Positions 46,526 to 58,876 of a DNA stretch of 64,000 nucleotides are shown one piece after another. Both the position numbers and the translations under genes were made by a program. Origin of the DNA: Tubulanus polymorphus. Taxonomy: Eukaryota > Nemertea > Palaeonemertea > Tubulaniformes > Tubulanidae. The first letter of the stretch is position 1. Every line of letters starts with the position of its first letter. Below the pieces are notes generated by a model. That model saw nothing but the letters and a program-made list of their open reading frames with translations, had not been told where the DNA came from and did not search any database. The stretch spans positions 19,374,001 to 19,438,000 of the forward strand of contig NC_134025.1 in the NCBI RefSeq assembly GCF_964204645.1. The letters are read 5' to 3'.

Positions 46526-49500
46526 CTGAAAAAATATCAAATATTGGATTGAATATGAATTCTTACAACCCCTGAGCATTTGGTCAACCTGTATTGGAAG
46601 ATTTTATATACCCAGTACATCTTATACTGATACTTAAAACTGATTAATGGGGAGTGCATACAATCCATCCACGAGATCGCATCAAGTCATGAACTAGATA
46701 CAGGACAGTTAAAGAGAATTTTACTCCCAAATCTTATACCATATCCAACCTATCTAGATATAGGAGATCGTCACTGGCTCAAAATAGGAGTGGCACCCTG
46801 GGTCTACAGATCGAAATTGGGAGATACCATAATACAAGGCTCGAGAAAAGAATATGTCCTTTTTGGAGTGAAAACGAAGTAGAAAGTGAATTTCATTTTG
46901 AACAGATCGAAAATAAGTCCTCCGTTATCATATATTTGGCCGCTGATTCAGAATCACCAAACTGCGATGTTTATCCTCATTGTTCTCCTGTAGGAATCCT
47001 GTAGTAAGTTTCTTGTCGCCACCGTAATCAATTAAATTTTCTTATTTTAGTTTAAATTACATAAATGGTTTGATATAATAATCAATCCCTTCATCTGTAA
47101 AATCAAATAAAACCTTTTGATGAAAACACACCTAAGTTGCATTGACCTTGGATTGAGTTGTTGTCAAATAAAATTAAATCATATAATCTATTGCATACAT
47201 TTATTGCCAATGAAGTCAGAAGTTACTAATTCAACTTGATAATTAAACTATTTATCTGTACTTATATTTACGATTGCTAATAAAGAATATAGCTGCAAAG
47301 CAGCGATAACGGGTTTCTGTGTGACTAGTTTAAATGTTGCACTGGGAAGGGTACAAAGATTTCATCGAAATCCTTCTCATCAAGTTAATAACATAGGCCT
47401 ATGGCTATTTCGAAGGAGCGCAACCTACTGGTCAACACATAATCTGGATATGTGGAGCCATAAGGGCTACCACATAAAAGAGTACTGATGTACCAAGTTT
47501 AGTCAAAATGGTGCTTTCATAGTCCCCTGGTGGCAGTTGCATGAACTAATCATAATCGTTGACATATTGCCCATATGTACGTTTTTATGTACTACACCAG
47601 CTTTGAAACCAAACTAAACCGCGTATACTCAATCAATATTAATAGATTCCTACAGGCATTAATTTTGGTATTCATTAACCATTTTGATATCACATCGCTG
47701 TGAACTTGATGTGTTCTATCAAGAACTAAATCTCATTCCGGTGAGTTGATGCACTGTACAAAGTAACGGACCACTATGTTAATTCAATTAACAAATATAA
47801 TGTTTCATTGATATATTTGAATACATGTATAAGTTGTAGATCGCCGATAATAATTAACACAATTATCAATAAATCATAAATTGCATTGAGCCTAGTCCCG
47901 AACGGCTGTTGATACTGGATTTTAAAGAGTACCAAATCTATAATAAGATTTAAAAAAACAATGATGGACCATGTTTTGAGTGTTTCTACAAGTGAAGCCT
48001 TGTAAACAGAGCAGACACTTTGTTATTAGAATCAAAGACAATTTGTGTTCTCTTGACTAGTATTTGCAGAACCTGGTTTACATTGTACGATCAAGCTCAA
48101 ATCCACATTTTTATTACAAACAAATAGTCAGTAAATTTCAAGATTTGTAGACCAATCGACGATAACAATAAGGCTCTGGCCGAAGTTGATACTGGCGTTT
48201 ATGGATTACGAAACCCCCGGACGAAACCATTAACGAAGATCAGCAGCTGAAAGCCAGACATATTAACAAATTTGAATGACTCCCCGTTAAGAGTGCAAAA
48301 CACTATGATATAGCACGGGGGTTGGGCACTCACTACGCTAAAGCCGATCCCCGACCCCCTTGGCCTCACGAATCGTTGGATTCATTACTAGCCGACCAGA
48401 ATCCGGTCGTTCCAATCACAGCACAAGTAACAAACAGCATTAGGCTTCAGTTGGAATTCCCGTTAAATGGACCAATCAGCGAATGTTTTACCGAACAAGA
48501 AAGTAATTCGCAAATCGAAATATGATGTCATGCGTAAAAGCGCGAGTAATGAAATCATGCGTCATGAGGGAGCTGGTGGAAGCGAGTTCGGGGAGCGAAA
48601 GCGGGCCCCTGGCAAGTGAGGATGGGGGTTGGATGAATAGAACGCATCAACGATATCTAACATGTTGAAAATCACCCACTTACAATAGACCTCCTGGCTG
48701 TAAGAAAATCCCTATTCAATATAAAATATAAACTCACTCAATAGATATCAAAAACATGCCACATGCATTCTTGTTCGCTCTCCTGACACGGTAAGATTCT
48801 GTTTACGTGAGATTAATTCTTAATATATTACTTTATGCAAATTTGAAACGGTGCTTTGAGAGGTTATATATCTGTCCGAAATAAACATAACATTTACAGG
48901 CTGTGAGTAGTCGAATCTGGGAGACGTTTCATATTATGAAAAAATGTTTTGGCGGGAAAGGGGACAAGTAATAATAATAATCAACAGAATTACAAGAGGG
49001 TTTCTGCGAAGCAGCAGAAACCCTAAATATACAAGTATGTATTTTGAATCTGCTGTAGCGAAAGTTAAGCCGGTAATTCCACACAGATTCAAGATGGCGT
49101 CACCCAGCGTCCCATCTAAGCACTTGTCTGATTGCTCGGGACAAGTATATTTTCAATAGGGCAACTAGGTTATCATTATCACTTGTCCATCGGGCTAGTG
49201 CAATTCTATGTCTCAAAGGGATCATTTATTTATTACGTACGCATTAGGGGAGGTGTCAGAGTGCAATTGTGTACTGTAATGCTTAATGTATATGAACTAG
49301 AGGCCCACAGGCCTTGTGAAGTCTAAGTGTCAGGTAAAGTACTTTGCATAGCCAATTCATTTTAAAATGACTCTGAGCACGGATTCTCTTTTTAGTTTTA
49401 GACATCTCCGATGGTACACTAAACGCGGCCCCACTAGTGCTAGTGACTCATTCATTGATCCGAGCAACACAAAATTTCCCACGCCCCAGCCCACGAAAAT

Positions 49501-52500
49501 GAGGGCATTAATCAAAAATCCGTCACGATAACTCCCTGCTCGCCCACCCACTGGTTATTCATGAAAAATTTCAGCGTTCAATTGCAGCAGTTATCGCGGA
49601 GATGTTCAAAAGGTTACTCAAACAAGGTGCCCATGGGCACAGTTAGATTCAGCGCAGAAGTTAGTGAATTGAAGGAGTTAATCATATCCACCATACTAGA
49701 CCAAACATTGGTTTAGAAAGGTGCTCTATCAGCTTATACTTGACATAAAAGGAAATGCATGTCATAAAAGTATAAGGTAATTAGATTTTAAATGACAAAC
49801 AGTTGTTTATACGAGGAAGAGAAGGTAAATACATAACACATTTAAAGTAGGCCTAATATATTTTGAAATGAAATACATGCATTATAATCATTATAGATTA
49901 TAAGCCTCCTAATGAAATCAAAAGCATCTCAGATCTCATATTTATATTTTTTGTTGCTGAATCTGAAGTCAAATCTAGCTGTATTGGGAGATGAGAAAGT
50001 ATTCTACACAAACTCTGCACGGATTTTCAGGATTCAAAGCCAAGACCTAAGGCAAAAAAACTGATACCTTGTCTCTCCATTCATTGCTGATTTTACAAGT
50101 TGACACAGTCGGCCACCTATCTAACCTGTACATTACTTTTTTAAACCATGATCAATGATATTTTACTATATCAGACCCGTCAGTTTTAGAAAGGAACTGA
50201 TAAATATTATAACATTTTACAACAAAACCGATTCTTTCTGTGTGGTCGGGTTAGTAACAAGTTCGACATTTTAATGAATTGTTTATCTATTCTCACACTC
50301 GAGTACACCAGTTCGACATAAACAATTTGTACATGTAAAGGTAGGGGCACACGAGCGTATTTTTTTGCCCGATCGCGGCGAATTTATAAATCGCCCGAAA
50401 AATTCGCTCGTGTGGCCACTCACGGCGACAACGATTTCGTCGGCCGATACGATCGCCCGGCGAATCGCCCGTATCGAACATGTTTGATATTTTCGGCCGA
50501 TTATTTACGCCAGCGATCGGATCGCCCGCAAATTCGCTCGTCTGCCCGCACTCAGCGAATTTCGCCGAACGATCCATTTTTATCAACCAATAGGATGCAT
50601 TGTTGATATCATGTGATATGTTAACTCTCTCCCTCTAAGTGCCAGTCGCTGACCGAATTTCGGTTTGATCGCTATGTGTGCCCACTCGTATCGGGCGTAT
50701 AATTTCATCGGCGAATTCACAGAGGCGACAATCAACATTCCCTCGTAGTATCATTCTATTGGCACCTAAATCCAGGCCGTATGAGAAAGCGTGCGGATCG
50801 CGGCTACCCTACTACGTAACCATTTCATCATGAACCTTAGCGTTAAGCAGTAGCCCAAAAAGACGCCGTGGTCATCAAGATGGATCCCACGCATAGGCAG
50901 GATCGTAGCGAGTCAGCCACAGCTAACGCAGGGTTCGAACACAACTATATACTACACAATATTGGTCGACCTGCATGGTGTTTTTAATGCAAATTAAAAT
51001 TGTTTAAAATTCATCCGCATATTGATACAAACGTTTTTTTGGTCAAGATAATCCCGAGCATATACATAATTGATTTTAGTTCAAACATTTTCAAACAAAT
51101 CTTTCTTTGTTAAGAGAATATACTTTATCTAAAGATTAACCACTTCGTTGATTTTGGTGAGCTCCACGTGTTACTAAAACAAGGGCGCTATCATCACAGC
51201 TCCACAGTAAATACCGCAAACTACGTCGCACATCGACATGCAATTTTCAGCGCAGTAAATGAACTAGGGGTCCAGGGACACCATGCCCACTTGGGAAGAG
51301 GTTTCAAATGCTCAATAATCTAACAATTTCAATATTCAACGCCTCCTGGTGACCATATACAAAAACCAATGACCTTGAAACTCACCACAATCATAGAATA
51401 TGTCAGCAGCTACCATTTTGAATTTTGATTGTTATAACAAAATATGCCTCGTTATCAATTTAATATGGAAATAAGAGTTATTATACTATTCAACGCCCCC
51501 TGGTGACCACATTCAAAACCCAATGACCTTGAAATTCACCGCAATCATAGAATATGTCATGAACTACAACTTTGCAATTGATCATGGTAACAAGATATGC
51601 CTAGGTACCAATATAATAAGGAAATACTAAGTTATTAAACTATTCAGCACCCCCTGGTGACCATATAGAATAACTAATGTCCTTAAAACTCACAACAATC
51701 ATAGACGATGTCATGAGCTACATCTTTGCAATTGATTTTGGTAACAAAATATGCATTGGTACAAATATAATATAGAAATACTAAGGTATTGTATTATTTA
51801 ACGCCCCCTGGTGGCCATATACAACAATCAATGATCTTGAAACTCGCCACAATCATAGAACACATTATAAGCTACACTTTTCTAATTCATTGTGGTAACA
51901 AAATATGCTTAGGTATCAATATAATGTTGAAAAACTTTTTCCCACCTACAAATGAGTAGGCCTACTTATGACACCAAGATGGCCACCTATTGCCTCATAA
52001 TTGGCTGATCAAAAAAATCTGTGTCAGGTATAAAACATCCCTTTCCGAAGGATACCCATCAGCAAATTGCAATGAGAAATGGCAAACCAGTAGGAAGCTA
52101 CAGGACTCGGACCAAAATTGACATTTTTGGGCACTAATAAGGTCATAGGACGGCTATCTTGAGTCCGATCGACAGAATTTTTGTTATGCTGATGGGCCCT
52201 GGGGGGATTCAAATAAAAACGAAAGATCAAGGTAATTGATTAAAGCGTCTTCAAAATTTCCCTCCTCCAAAAGTTCAAAAACGTATAAAATGTGCTGATT
52301 TTGGAGAACAACAATGTCTGCCAGTCGGCCATCTTGACAGGTTTTGACAGGGCCAGTTTTTGGGCTGAAGATGTGTCTAGGGTAAAGTCCCAAGTGGGCT
52401 AAAAATCATCGTAAATTTTATTTCTTATTTTGTAGTTTTCTCATTGAAGAATTTTACATGTTGTATCAGTAATATATAAAAAGCCAGTTGTAAATTCGAC

Positions 52501-55500
52501 AGCAAATGTTGTACAATTCTGCTCGGGTTGTTAACGTTAGTAGAGATGATGTCACACTACATTGCTAAAAATCCCCAAAACATCATAAAATTGCCAATTT
52601 ACCCAATTTAGCCTTCATCAATAGCCTTCAAAAGCAGTTGCCACTTAGCTGAGTTGAAAAATTTGATGCGTACGTAATAAATGAATGATCCCAAAGCTAT
52701 TTTCCCACTCGCTACAACGGTGATTGCACCACCATTTGGATTGTTGGATTGTTTGTGTAGGGCAAGATTTTCCAGGGGGCAGCCAAAATTTCAGATATGC
52801 TTGCCCCAATGGGCAAGTTGTTTTCATTCCGTAGATCGAACCCGGGTCTATGCAGGATGGCCCAACCAAGCGATAGTCCACTTTGTGAAATAAAAACACT
52901 CCTTGTATATCCGGTTATTTACAGAGGATGACTTAATTCTAGTGGTACCAGTCATGACATCAGGTCAGAATCCCAACAAAGAAATATTTTCTGAAATTCC
53001 TTTCATTCCAAAAGCACATGACATAGCTGTGCAGAAAACCTGTCATCGCTGCATCGCAGCTATATTCCACATTCGTATTTCAATCAAAACAGATCATCAC
53101 TTCTTTTAACATGAAAATAGTACACAAAACGAACGTAACCACATGTCGACACTCAATAATAATCAATAAGCACGTGCATGGTAACAATTCTACATGGCTG
53201 TCAATTTTCGGTTTATAGGATCGCTAGCCATGCTGAAGACTATTAACTGAATACGTACTAATCACTGAATACCTCTGTGAGCAATGTTTTGTCTTGGATC
53301 ATTATATCATACTGTCAGTAAACACATGGATGTTTTCAATTGATACTTGTGTTTACTGCCAGGCCAGAGGTCGTTCAAATATTTGAGCTGAGAGGAGAAT
53401 ATTCTAGCTGAGCAACTTCAAGTAGAGTGAATTTAAATGTATGGTTTTACAAAGCAGACAGAAAAAAAATTTCCATATATTCATTGAGTTGATCGGATTT
53501 TCGAGTTATTAATAGGATTCTACTCTAACCAGTAATTTGTGTTCTGGTATGAAAGAACTAAATTTTCTTATTCACAATGAAATCTTAGGTTTATACTTGA
53601 TCCATAATGAGAGTAAAGTAAAAAACTGTGCGTAAGTGGGATCTTTTGGGACTATAGAAAAAGTCTTACTTGAGAATTTATTTCGGTAAACGGAAAAATT
53701 AAATCAAGATTTGAAAACACTGAAATATTTCGGGTTTATTTTACTATTCTAATACACTAACCAAAACTAAAATTAATACTGATGGCATATATCGTTGATT
53801 CCAAGCTGTAAGGGAGTAATATCAACAATGATTTATTTTTCACTTAACTTACATCAGAAAGGAAGAAAATAGCCATCCCACCACGCGAGATAGGCGAGTT
53901 TCCGACTTTTTAAAACCCAACTATAAATTTAGATTTCTTTGAAAAAGAGAAGGAAAAATCAGGACCATCAACATTCATCCGAAATAAGCGATTATCTGTC
54001 TTCAAATTCATTTCAAATGTTTGAAATTCATTTGAATAAACAATTTGAAATAAATCTCAACGCCAGGAATAATACAATAACCATTGTTCCTTGATCTGGA
54101 TTGTGGGTGTTCACGCATTTAGGCAAGGTTTCTGTACATTTACTGAACTCTATGATAAAAAACAAGAGAGAATAATATAGCTCTAATCACTCCCTCACCT
54201 GTAGTTACAAATGTAGAGTTCATTTGCTCTATTTTTCAGTTGTTCTTGAAAACGAACGGGGTCTCCTTTTTCTTTTAAATCACTGAAACCTGGCATTCCT
54301 TGAAAAACAGTTGTAATCTCGACAAATCGCTGTCCTAAAAATTTACATAATGCGTCATGGATAACAAAATGACCATTCAGGATTCATCAAAGTGTTACTA
54401 CTTATATGGGTACCTTGACCTACCTGTTTCATCGTCGAATATCATTCCAATTTCGTGAATATATCTGAGAAACATGTCATCTTTATTTACAGCTACTTGT
54501 TGTTTTTGAGCGGCACTCATTAGAGATAAATAATGCTGAGCCTCTTCTAATGCCTGAATAGACAAAGACGATTTTCTGTTAACCCATTAGCACTCAGGAA
54601 TTTCACTATGTAGTGTCAATTAGGCCTACTCCTCCGGGTGATTCAGGCAGCTTGAGGAGTAATAGGCAGGCTGGATACATTCACTTCATATGTAGATCAT
54701 CTATGCAATGCAACATACCTGTTGATCGATCAAATCCTTTAGATCATCAAGTTGACCTTCTGAGAGGCAATTAGATACGAAATTGACAGCCTGAAAAATA
54801 AGTTTCATCATTTCAATACATGTAGGCTATAAGAAATCATTAACAAAATTCGACTAGGGGTCGAGGGACACTGTGCCCACTTGGGAATTGACCCGAAATG
54901 CTTGACAATATAACAATTTCAATATTCTACACCCCCTGGTAGACATACAAAAACCAATGACCTTGAAACTTGCCACAATCATAGCACATGTCATAAGCTA
55001 GAACTATACATCATTAAGTTCCCCATATTTTGTATAGGAAATTCAGGGATCATAGTATAAGTTAACAGAGTTTAGTACAAGAATTAAGAACTTTGGGTCC
55101 AGGGACACCATGCTCACTTGGTGACAATCTGACTGTTTCAATATCCAACACCTCCTGGAGATAAGTCATTTGCAATGGATTGTGGTTACAAAATATGCAT
55201 AGGTACCAATAGCCTACCACAATCATAGTGCTACACATAACCTTACCACAATCATAGCGCTTCAAATTTGCAATCAATTGTGTTTATGAAATATGGCTAG
55301 GTACCATACATCTATGGCCAGGTACCATGTATTTATAATACACACATACATTATAAGAGTGTAGAACATTTTTGTGAGATGCGCATGATGTTAGTGAAGG
55401 GCCATTGAAATGGTTGATCGAAAGAAAACATCCGCCTCAAGATTTTAAGCACAATTTAGGTAGGAAGGTTTTCATGGTTTTTGGGGAAATTTTTATATTA

Positions 55501-57370
55501 TTTTTCAAGGAGTTCTAATGGATGTTTCTATATCCATGAACATATGTATATGTTGCAAACATTAGTACTGCTTCTGTCTCAATGTTATATGGGCAATTGT
55601 CTCATTGACTCAAAAATTGGTTTTAGAGGCCAGAGTTGTATGAATGTTTGACTTTGACCCAGTAAACTCTTGTGCCCGACGAGATGTTTGAAATATGGGA
55701 AATTAACTCATTTCAGTACAATAGTAACTGCAAATTTCATAACAAATATTTATTGCAACAATGGATAAGTGATAGATTGTCAATAAAATTACATGCCCGT
55801 ACCCAGGATTTGCAAATGAGGTTCTCACCTGAATAAAGCCAAAATTTCACAGCAAAATGAGCTTCATTTAAAAGTGATTTCCTTCATTTCACGCATAATG
55901 CATGACATTTCATGAGAGTTTGTTCAAGTGAGTTAGAGGGATAGCTCCGGCAGATCTAGAGCTATCTGTAAATAGCATTGAACAGTGCTTATAAACTTAA
56001 AACTTGTCAAGATGTTTCCTCAAAAAGAAACAGATCAAATGGAATTAAATTTTCTGCAAGAAAATAACTTGAAAAATTTCTTAGTTAGGCCTATATATAA
56101 CCTAGGTCTCTTTACCACTGTCTGCTAAAAGATTACAATTTCGATTTAGATAAAGTGTATTAAGAACTTTTTAATGGTACTGGTATTAACCTTGTGAAAC
56201 CATAATGTATTCTATGACTAAATGTTTTTGCCGACTGCGATGTTGCTGGCTGCTCGGATCGAGACCGTGCCGATCCGCCGCACTGCCGTGAAATTTTAAA
56301 CAAATCATATGACTCTAACGCGACTCTCATCGCAGTTTTGGGGTCATTGATAAAATAATTACGTATTTCAGTCCTGCGGCTGGAGTTGACTGCTGCACGT
56401 GCACGCATAATTTTCCAGGATTCGAACCCATGCAGAGAGGACCGGGCGCAATTTTTATTATGAATTCACTTCTGTTGCTAAGGGAATTTAAGCTTTTTTC
56501 AACTCGTTCGATCAACGCAGTTGATTGTCAAACTATTCAACGACCCAATCTTGTTCTAAATATCACTAAATGAATGACATGTTGGATTTTAGCATGACGT
56601 AATTCTACTTCCGATTTCCCCATGAACTTCAAACCGGACGTCAAGTGACGTCATTTTTTTCTGACTTCGTCAGCTAGTCAGATTCAGTTAAAAGATTCAG
56701 TTAAAAAGACATTTCGTAGTATCCACATATACCAAACCATAACTTATTAATTGGCTGGAACTTAAATCCCAAGAGGGCAAAAACCAACCTGTTCAGCACC
56801 ATCCAGAAATGTTGATGTTGTATAAGAAGCATCCAAATAGCCCTTAATCAAAAAAGTCAAGAACCAATTTCGAATTGTTTTGAATACACTTGGCCAAATG
56901 ATGGGTTTCCAGTTGGACAATCTTAGCGGAGACTTTTTTTCGTCGTCTGAACTGCACAACTTTCGCCTGGTCAAATGATACCGACGTATTGGTATCAATG
57001 ATATCGAAGCATTGTTTTTCAGAGCAGCAGTAGACCGTTGACGTGTTTTTATCATGGATAGAATTGAAGGAAACAATGATATCGATGCAGTCGTAGAAGG
57101 CGGCCTAGACTTTGTGCCACTGCCAACAGCGGAAGAGTTCACTACTACCGCCAACGCCGGTACTACTAATTTTCTTTCATTATTATTGACATTGTCCACA
57201 AAGTAAACACACGAGTGACGGATTTTATCTCTGCACTCTACGATTGGTGAAGCAGAACTGGTGGAGTAATTAGAAATTGATATTGGATGAACAGCGCCAA
57301 GAAAATACGGGTAACCGAAGAAATTTCGATAGTTTCTACATAAAAACAAATTTTTGATGGGCGCCGCCAT
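46417..57370 (-). CDS. MAIP1: m-AAA protease-interacting protein 1, mitochondrial
   Basis: MAIP1 is a mitochondrial matrix protein that binds the m-AAA protease AFG3L2 and aids assembly of the mitochondrial calcium uniporter (EMRE processing). Exons 57370-56789, 54790-54719, 54553-54424, 54334-54199 and 46525-46417 join in frame to 342 residues (human 291). Order: a long, poorly conserved, basic mitochondrial leader region; then IRNWFLTFLIKGYLDASYTT and FLDGAEQ, AVNFVSNCLSEGQLDDLKDL, RYIHEIGMIFDD, RFVEITTVFQGMP, and IREFTKGVDGDWKINRLNHF, each aligning with the human protein. The last intron is 7.7 kb and carries a tandem-core element. The start overlaps AAAATGGCGGC and is divergent from the SR-rich gene. 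Confidence 0.88.
48950..49035 (+). repeat. (AAT)n plus AGGGTTTCTGC hairpin
   Basis: An AATAATAATAAT run, then AGGGTTTCTGC, GAAGCA, GCAGAAACCCT: an 11-bp perfect stem. Same layout as 18395-18475 with compensating differences in the stem. Confidence 0.55.
50345..50683. mobile_element. G+C-rich MITE-like element
   Basis: Imperfect inverted ends GGGCACACGAGCG / CGCTATGTGTGCCC. The interior is crowded with CGATCGCCCG and GCGAATTTCGCC motifs, unlike the surrounding A+T-rich intron. No target duplication found. Confidence 0.5.
51264..52405 (-). mobile_element. Tandem-core (CTCF-motif) element, end-to-end copy in MAIP1 intron
   Basis: Minus strand, from TTTTTAGCCCACTTGGGACT (52405) to CCCCTAG (51264) followed by T. 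Four core monomers of about 154 bp carry CTCF-like motifs at about 51338, 51491, 51645 and 51799. The last, TGGCCACCAGGGGGCGTTA on the minus strand, differs from the vertebrate CTCF consensus at one position. The 5' unique part contains CAAGATGGCCACC. Confidence 0.85.
52820..52895 (-). mobile_element. Possible tRNA-derived SINE head
   Basis: On the minus strand TATCGCTTGGTTGGGCC is followed by ACCCGGGTTCGATCTAC, plausible A and B boxes of RNA polymerase III at the right spacing. Acceptor-stem pairing was not found. Confidence 0.35.
54199..54334 (-). CDS. MAIP1: MAIP1 exon 4
   Basis: 136 nt encoding QRFVEITTVFQGMPGFSDL, a charged loop and RANELYICNYR. Equivalent to the RKFVNILMCFWYL to LSASYEFQREF region. 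Acceptor TTTTTAG, donor GTGAGG, ends phase 2. Confidence 0.84.
54424..54553 (-). CDS. MAIP1: MAIP1 exon 3
   Basis: 130 nt encoding ALEEAQHYLSLMSAAQKQQV and FLRYIHEIGMIFDDET. Acceptor TATTCAG, donor GTAGGT, ends phase 1. Confidence 0.86.
54719..54790 (-). CDS. MAIP1: MAIP1 exon 2
   Basis: 24 codons: AVNFVSNCLSEGQLDDLKDL then IDQQ, matching human AFAHVSKLLSQCKFDLLEEL. Acceptor TTTTCAG, donor GTATGT, phase 0 on both sides. Too short to show up as an ORF. Confidence 0.88.
54854..55330 (-). repeat. Decayed tandem-core element pieces
   Basis: Two successive 3' ends (CTAGGGGTCGAGGGACAC at 54854 and GGGTCCAGGGACACC near 55093), each followed by broken monomers with damaged CTCF-like sites. MAIP1 intron 1. 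Confidence 0.6.
55331..56788. other. MAIP1 intron 1, remainder
   Basis: No further element recognised. A lone GGGTTCGAATCC B-box on the minus strand near 56420 has no partner A box. Confidence 0.4.
56789..57370 (-). CDS. MAIP1: MAIP1 exon 1 (mitochondrial leader and start of conserved domain)
   Basis: 194 codons starting MAAPIKNLFLCRNYRNF at the ATG in CAAAATGGCGG. Rich in Arg/Ser and low in Asp/Glu over the first 120 residues, as expected of a mitochondrial presequence and spacer. Ends FLDGAEQ at donor GTTGGT. Confidence 0.87.
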
Positions 57371-57440
57371 TTTGAGTAAATTCAAGAAAATTTTGTTACC
57401 ACCTGAATATTATAGAAACTTAACAGTAACTAAAAGTGAT
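57358..57440. promoter_or_regulatory. Compact divergent promoter, MAIP1 / SR-rich gene
   Basis: Only 68 bp separate the MAIP1 ATG (minus) from the first plus-strand ATG at 57439. The MAIP1 start lies in AAAATGGCGGC, which fits the YY1 consensus AANATGGCGGC commonly placed at start sites of housekeeping and mitochondrial genes. No TATA box is visible. Confidence 0.5.
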
Positions 57441-57696
57441 GCAAATGATAGATAAACACGATCTCATTGATCAGAGAGAAAATTCCATATCTGACAATAA
57501 AGATTGTTTGATAATACCACAAAATGCGATGTTTAATTTACAAGCCAACATCGGCGTCGATGCTCTCGGCGCCATTGTCCGCGCGCTGAAGAAGTCGAGG
57601 ATCGGCGATGAATTTCTTCTACAAGGGGTAAAATTCGACTTAATTTTGGACCCTGAGAAAAAAATCACGCACGCTAAAAGCTATCCAGAAAAGTAG
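57439..57696 (+). CDS. Small ORF of unknown function upstream of SR-rich exon
   Basis: 85 codons plus TAG, starting MQMIDKHDL. The middle, NIGVDALGAIVRALKKSRIG then DEFLLQGVKFDL, is predicted helical and has G+C-richer third positions, suggesting real coding sequence. It ends 25 bp before the ATG at 57722. It could be an independent small gene, a conserved upstream ORF, or the first cistron of a two-cistron transcript. I recognise no family. Confidence 0.4.
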   Translation: MQMIDKHDLIDQRENSISDNKDCLIIPQNAMFNLQANIGVDALGAIVRALKKSRIGDEFLLQGVKFDLILDPEKKITHAKSYPEK

Positions 57697-57721
57697 AAAA
57701 CGCACAACAAACCCTCAGACG

Positions 57722-57925
57722 ATGTCCTCCTACAGCAGGAGTAGAGGTAGAGATGATCGAGAGAGGAGCAGCGATCAAAACGGAATGGAAAACATCGATG
57801 TCGATGAAGGCTTAAGAATAACCATACCCAATGACCGGTCTTCGTCATCATCATCGTCTACTGCTCGATCCCGTAGAGATCGTAGATCCCCATCTGATAA
57901 CCGATATTCATCAAGAGAGGACCGT
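57722..57925 (+). CDS. First exon of an SR-rich protein, unidentified
   Basis: 68 codons: MSSYSRSRGRDDRERS, a short acidic stretch (MENIDVDEGLRITIP), a seven-Ser run, then RSRRDRRSPSDNRYSSREDR, ending at a perfect donor GTAAGT (57926). Arg-Ser composition is typical of splicing or RNA-binding factors acting in the nucleus. The next exon was not found in the window, so the domain that would name it is missing. Confidence 0.6.
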
Positions 57926-58208
57926 GTAAGTGAAACTTGAATTTTACGCACACGGACACTCGAATATAGAATAACTTTGAAATTGATAGCGGAAAAATGT
58001 ATTTGAGAGATTTTGCCCATATATATCCACTGTCTATGCCACAGGATTCATGATTCCTCATTGATTCCCTTAAACTCCTAAGCCGAAGATGTTTCGAAGG
58101 TGCTTGAAACTCCTTTATGCAAAATGTCGATTGTCCTTCAATTTTGAGAAATAATGGGCAATTTGATATTTTAGAAGAGAAGTTGTACGTTTAATTTTGT
58201 AGTTTCTT

Positions 58209-58614
58209 CCTTATTACCGAGATGACGTATTTTACCGAGATGAACCGAGATGAAATTAAACATAACATATTTATTTATTCCTTATCGATTTTAACAATTG
58301 AAATCATATTATATCAGTTATAAATGCCTGCTGGAGTGATATTTTACATATTTTGTCGGATATTTTTGTAGAAAAATAACTTAACTTTACCGAGATGAGA
58401 TCGTCGATCAATCAAATTCAATGAAATTTTATTGCTACCCGAGTTTACATATTTGAAGTCAAAATTTTTTAAAATAAAAAAATAGGCCTATGTAAAATAT
58501 GACTCTAGAAGGTATATGACATGATTTCAAGTGTTAAAATCAATAAGGAATAATAAATAGGCCTATGCTATATTTCATTTCATCTCGGTAAAATACGTCA
58601 TCTCGGTAATAAGG
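58209..58614. mobile_element. 406-bp MITE with 36-bp inverted ends
   Basis: CCTTATTACCGAGATGACGT continuing ATTTTACCGAGATGAA at the left, with its exact reverse complement at the right. Extra ACCGAGATGA copies lie inside. It is in the intron after the SR-rich exon. The target duplication cannot be separated from the palindromic TTA ends. Confidence 0.85.
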
Positions 58615-58876
58615 ATGACCCTTCGAAACACAGAAACGTAGAAATTGGTTAATTTCATGGAGATTAAAGCTAAATTGAATTTTACATTATCCAACTTAAT
58701 TGCAGCTAGGGTTATTTTTAGTTCCAGGACGAATAAGTTACCTTCCGGTATGGTTGATAACACGACCTACACCTCGTGCGATTTCAAGGTCACCGATGAC
58801 GTCATTGCCATCGCACAAATTGAATGAGAATAAATAGGCATTATGGCTAGTTTTAAGGGTAGGCCTATGAAGATGC

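Larger units (their letters stand above)
46526..51263. other. MAIP1 intron 4, distal part
   Basis: No exon recognised. It contains a hairpin/AAT repeat near 48950-49030 and a G+C-rich inverted-end element at 50345-50683. The ORFs here lack codon or family signal. Confidence 0.4.

Noticed and set aside
48322-48525. Plus-strand ORF of 67 codons
   Set aside because: No homology recognised, no splice context, and it lies in a MAIP1 intron on the opposite strand.
56160-56515. Overlapping minus-strand ORFs and a B-box-like GGGTTCGAATCC
   Set aside because: They sit in a MAIP1 intron, the codon use is not convincing, and no A box or cloverleaf could be found for a tRNA.
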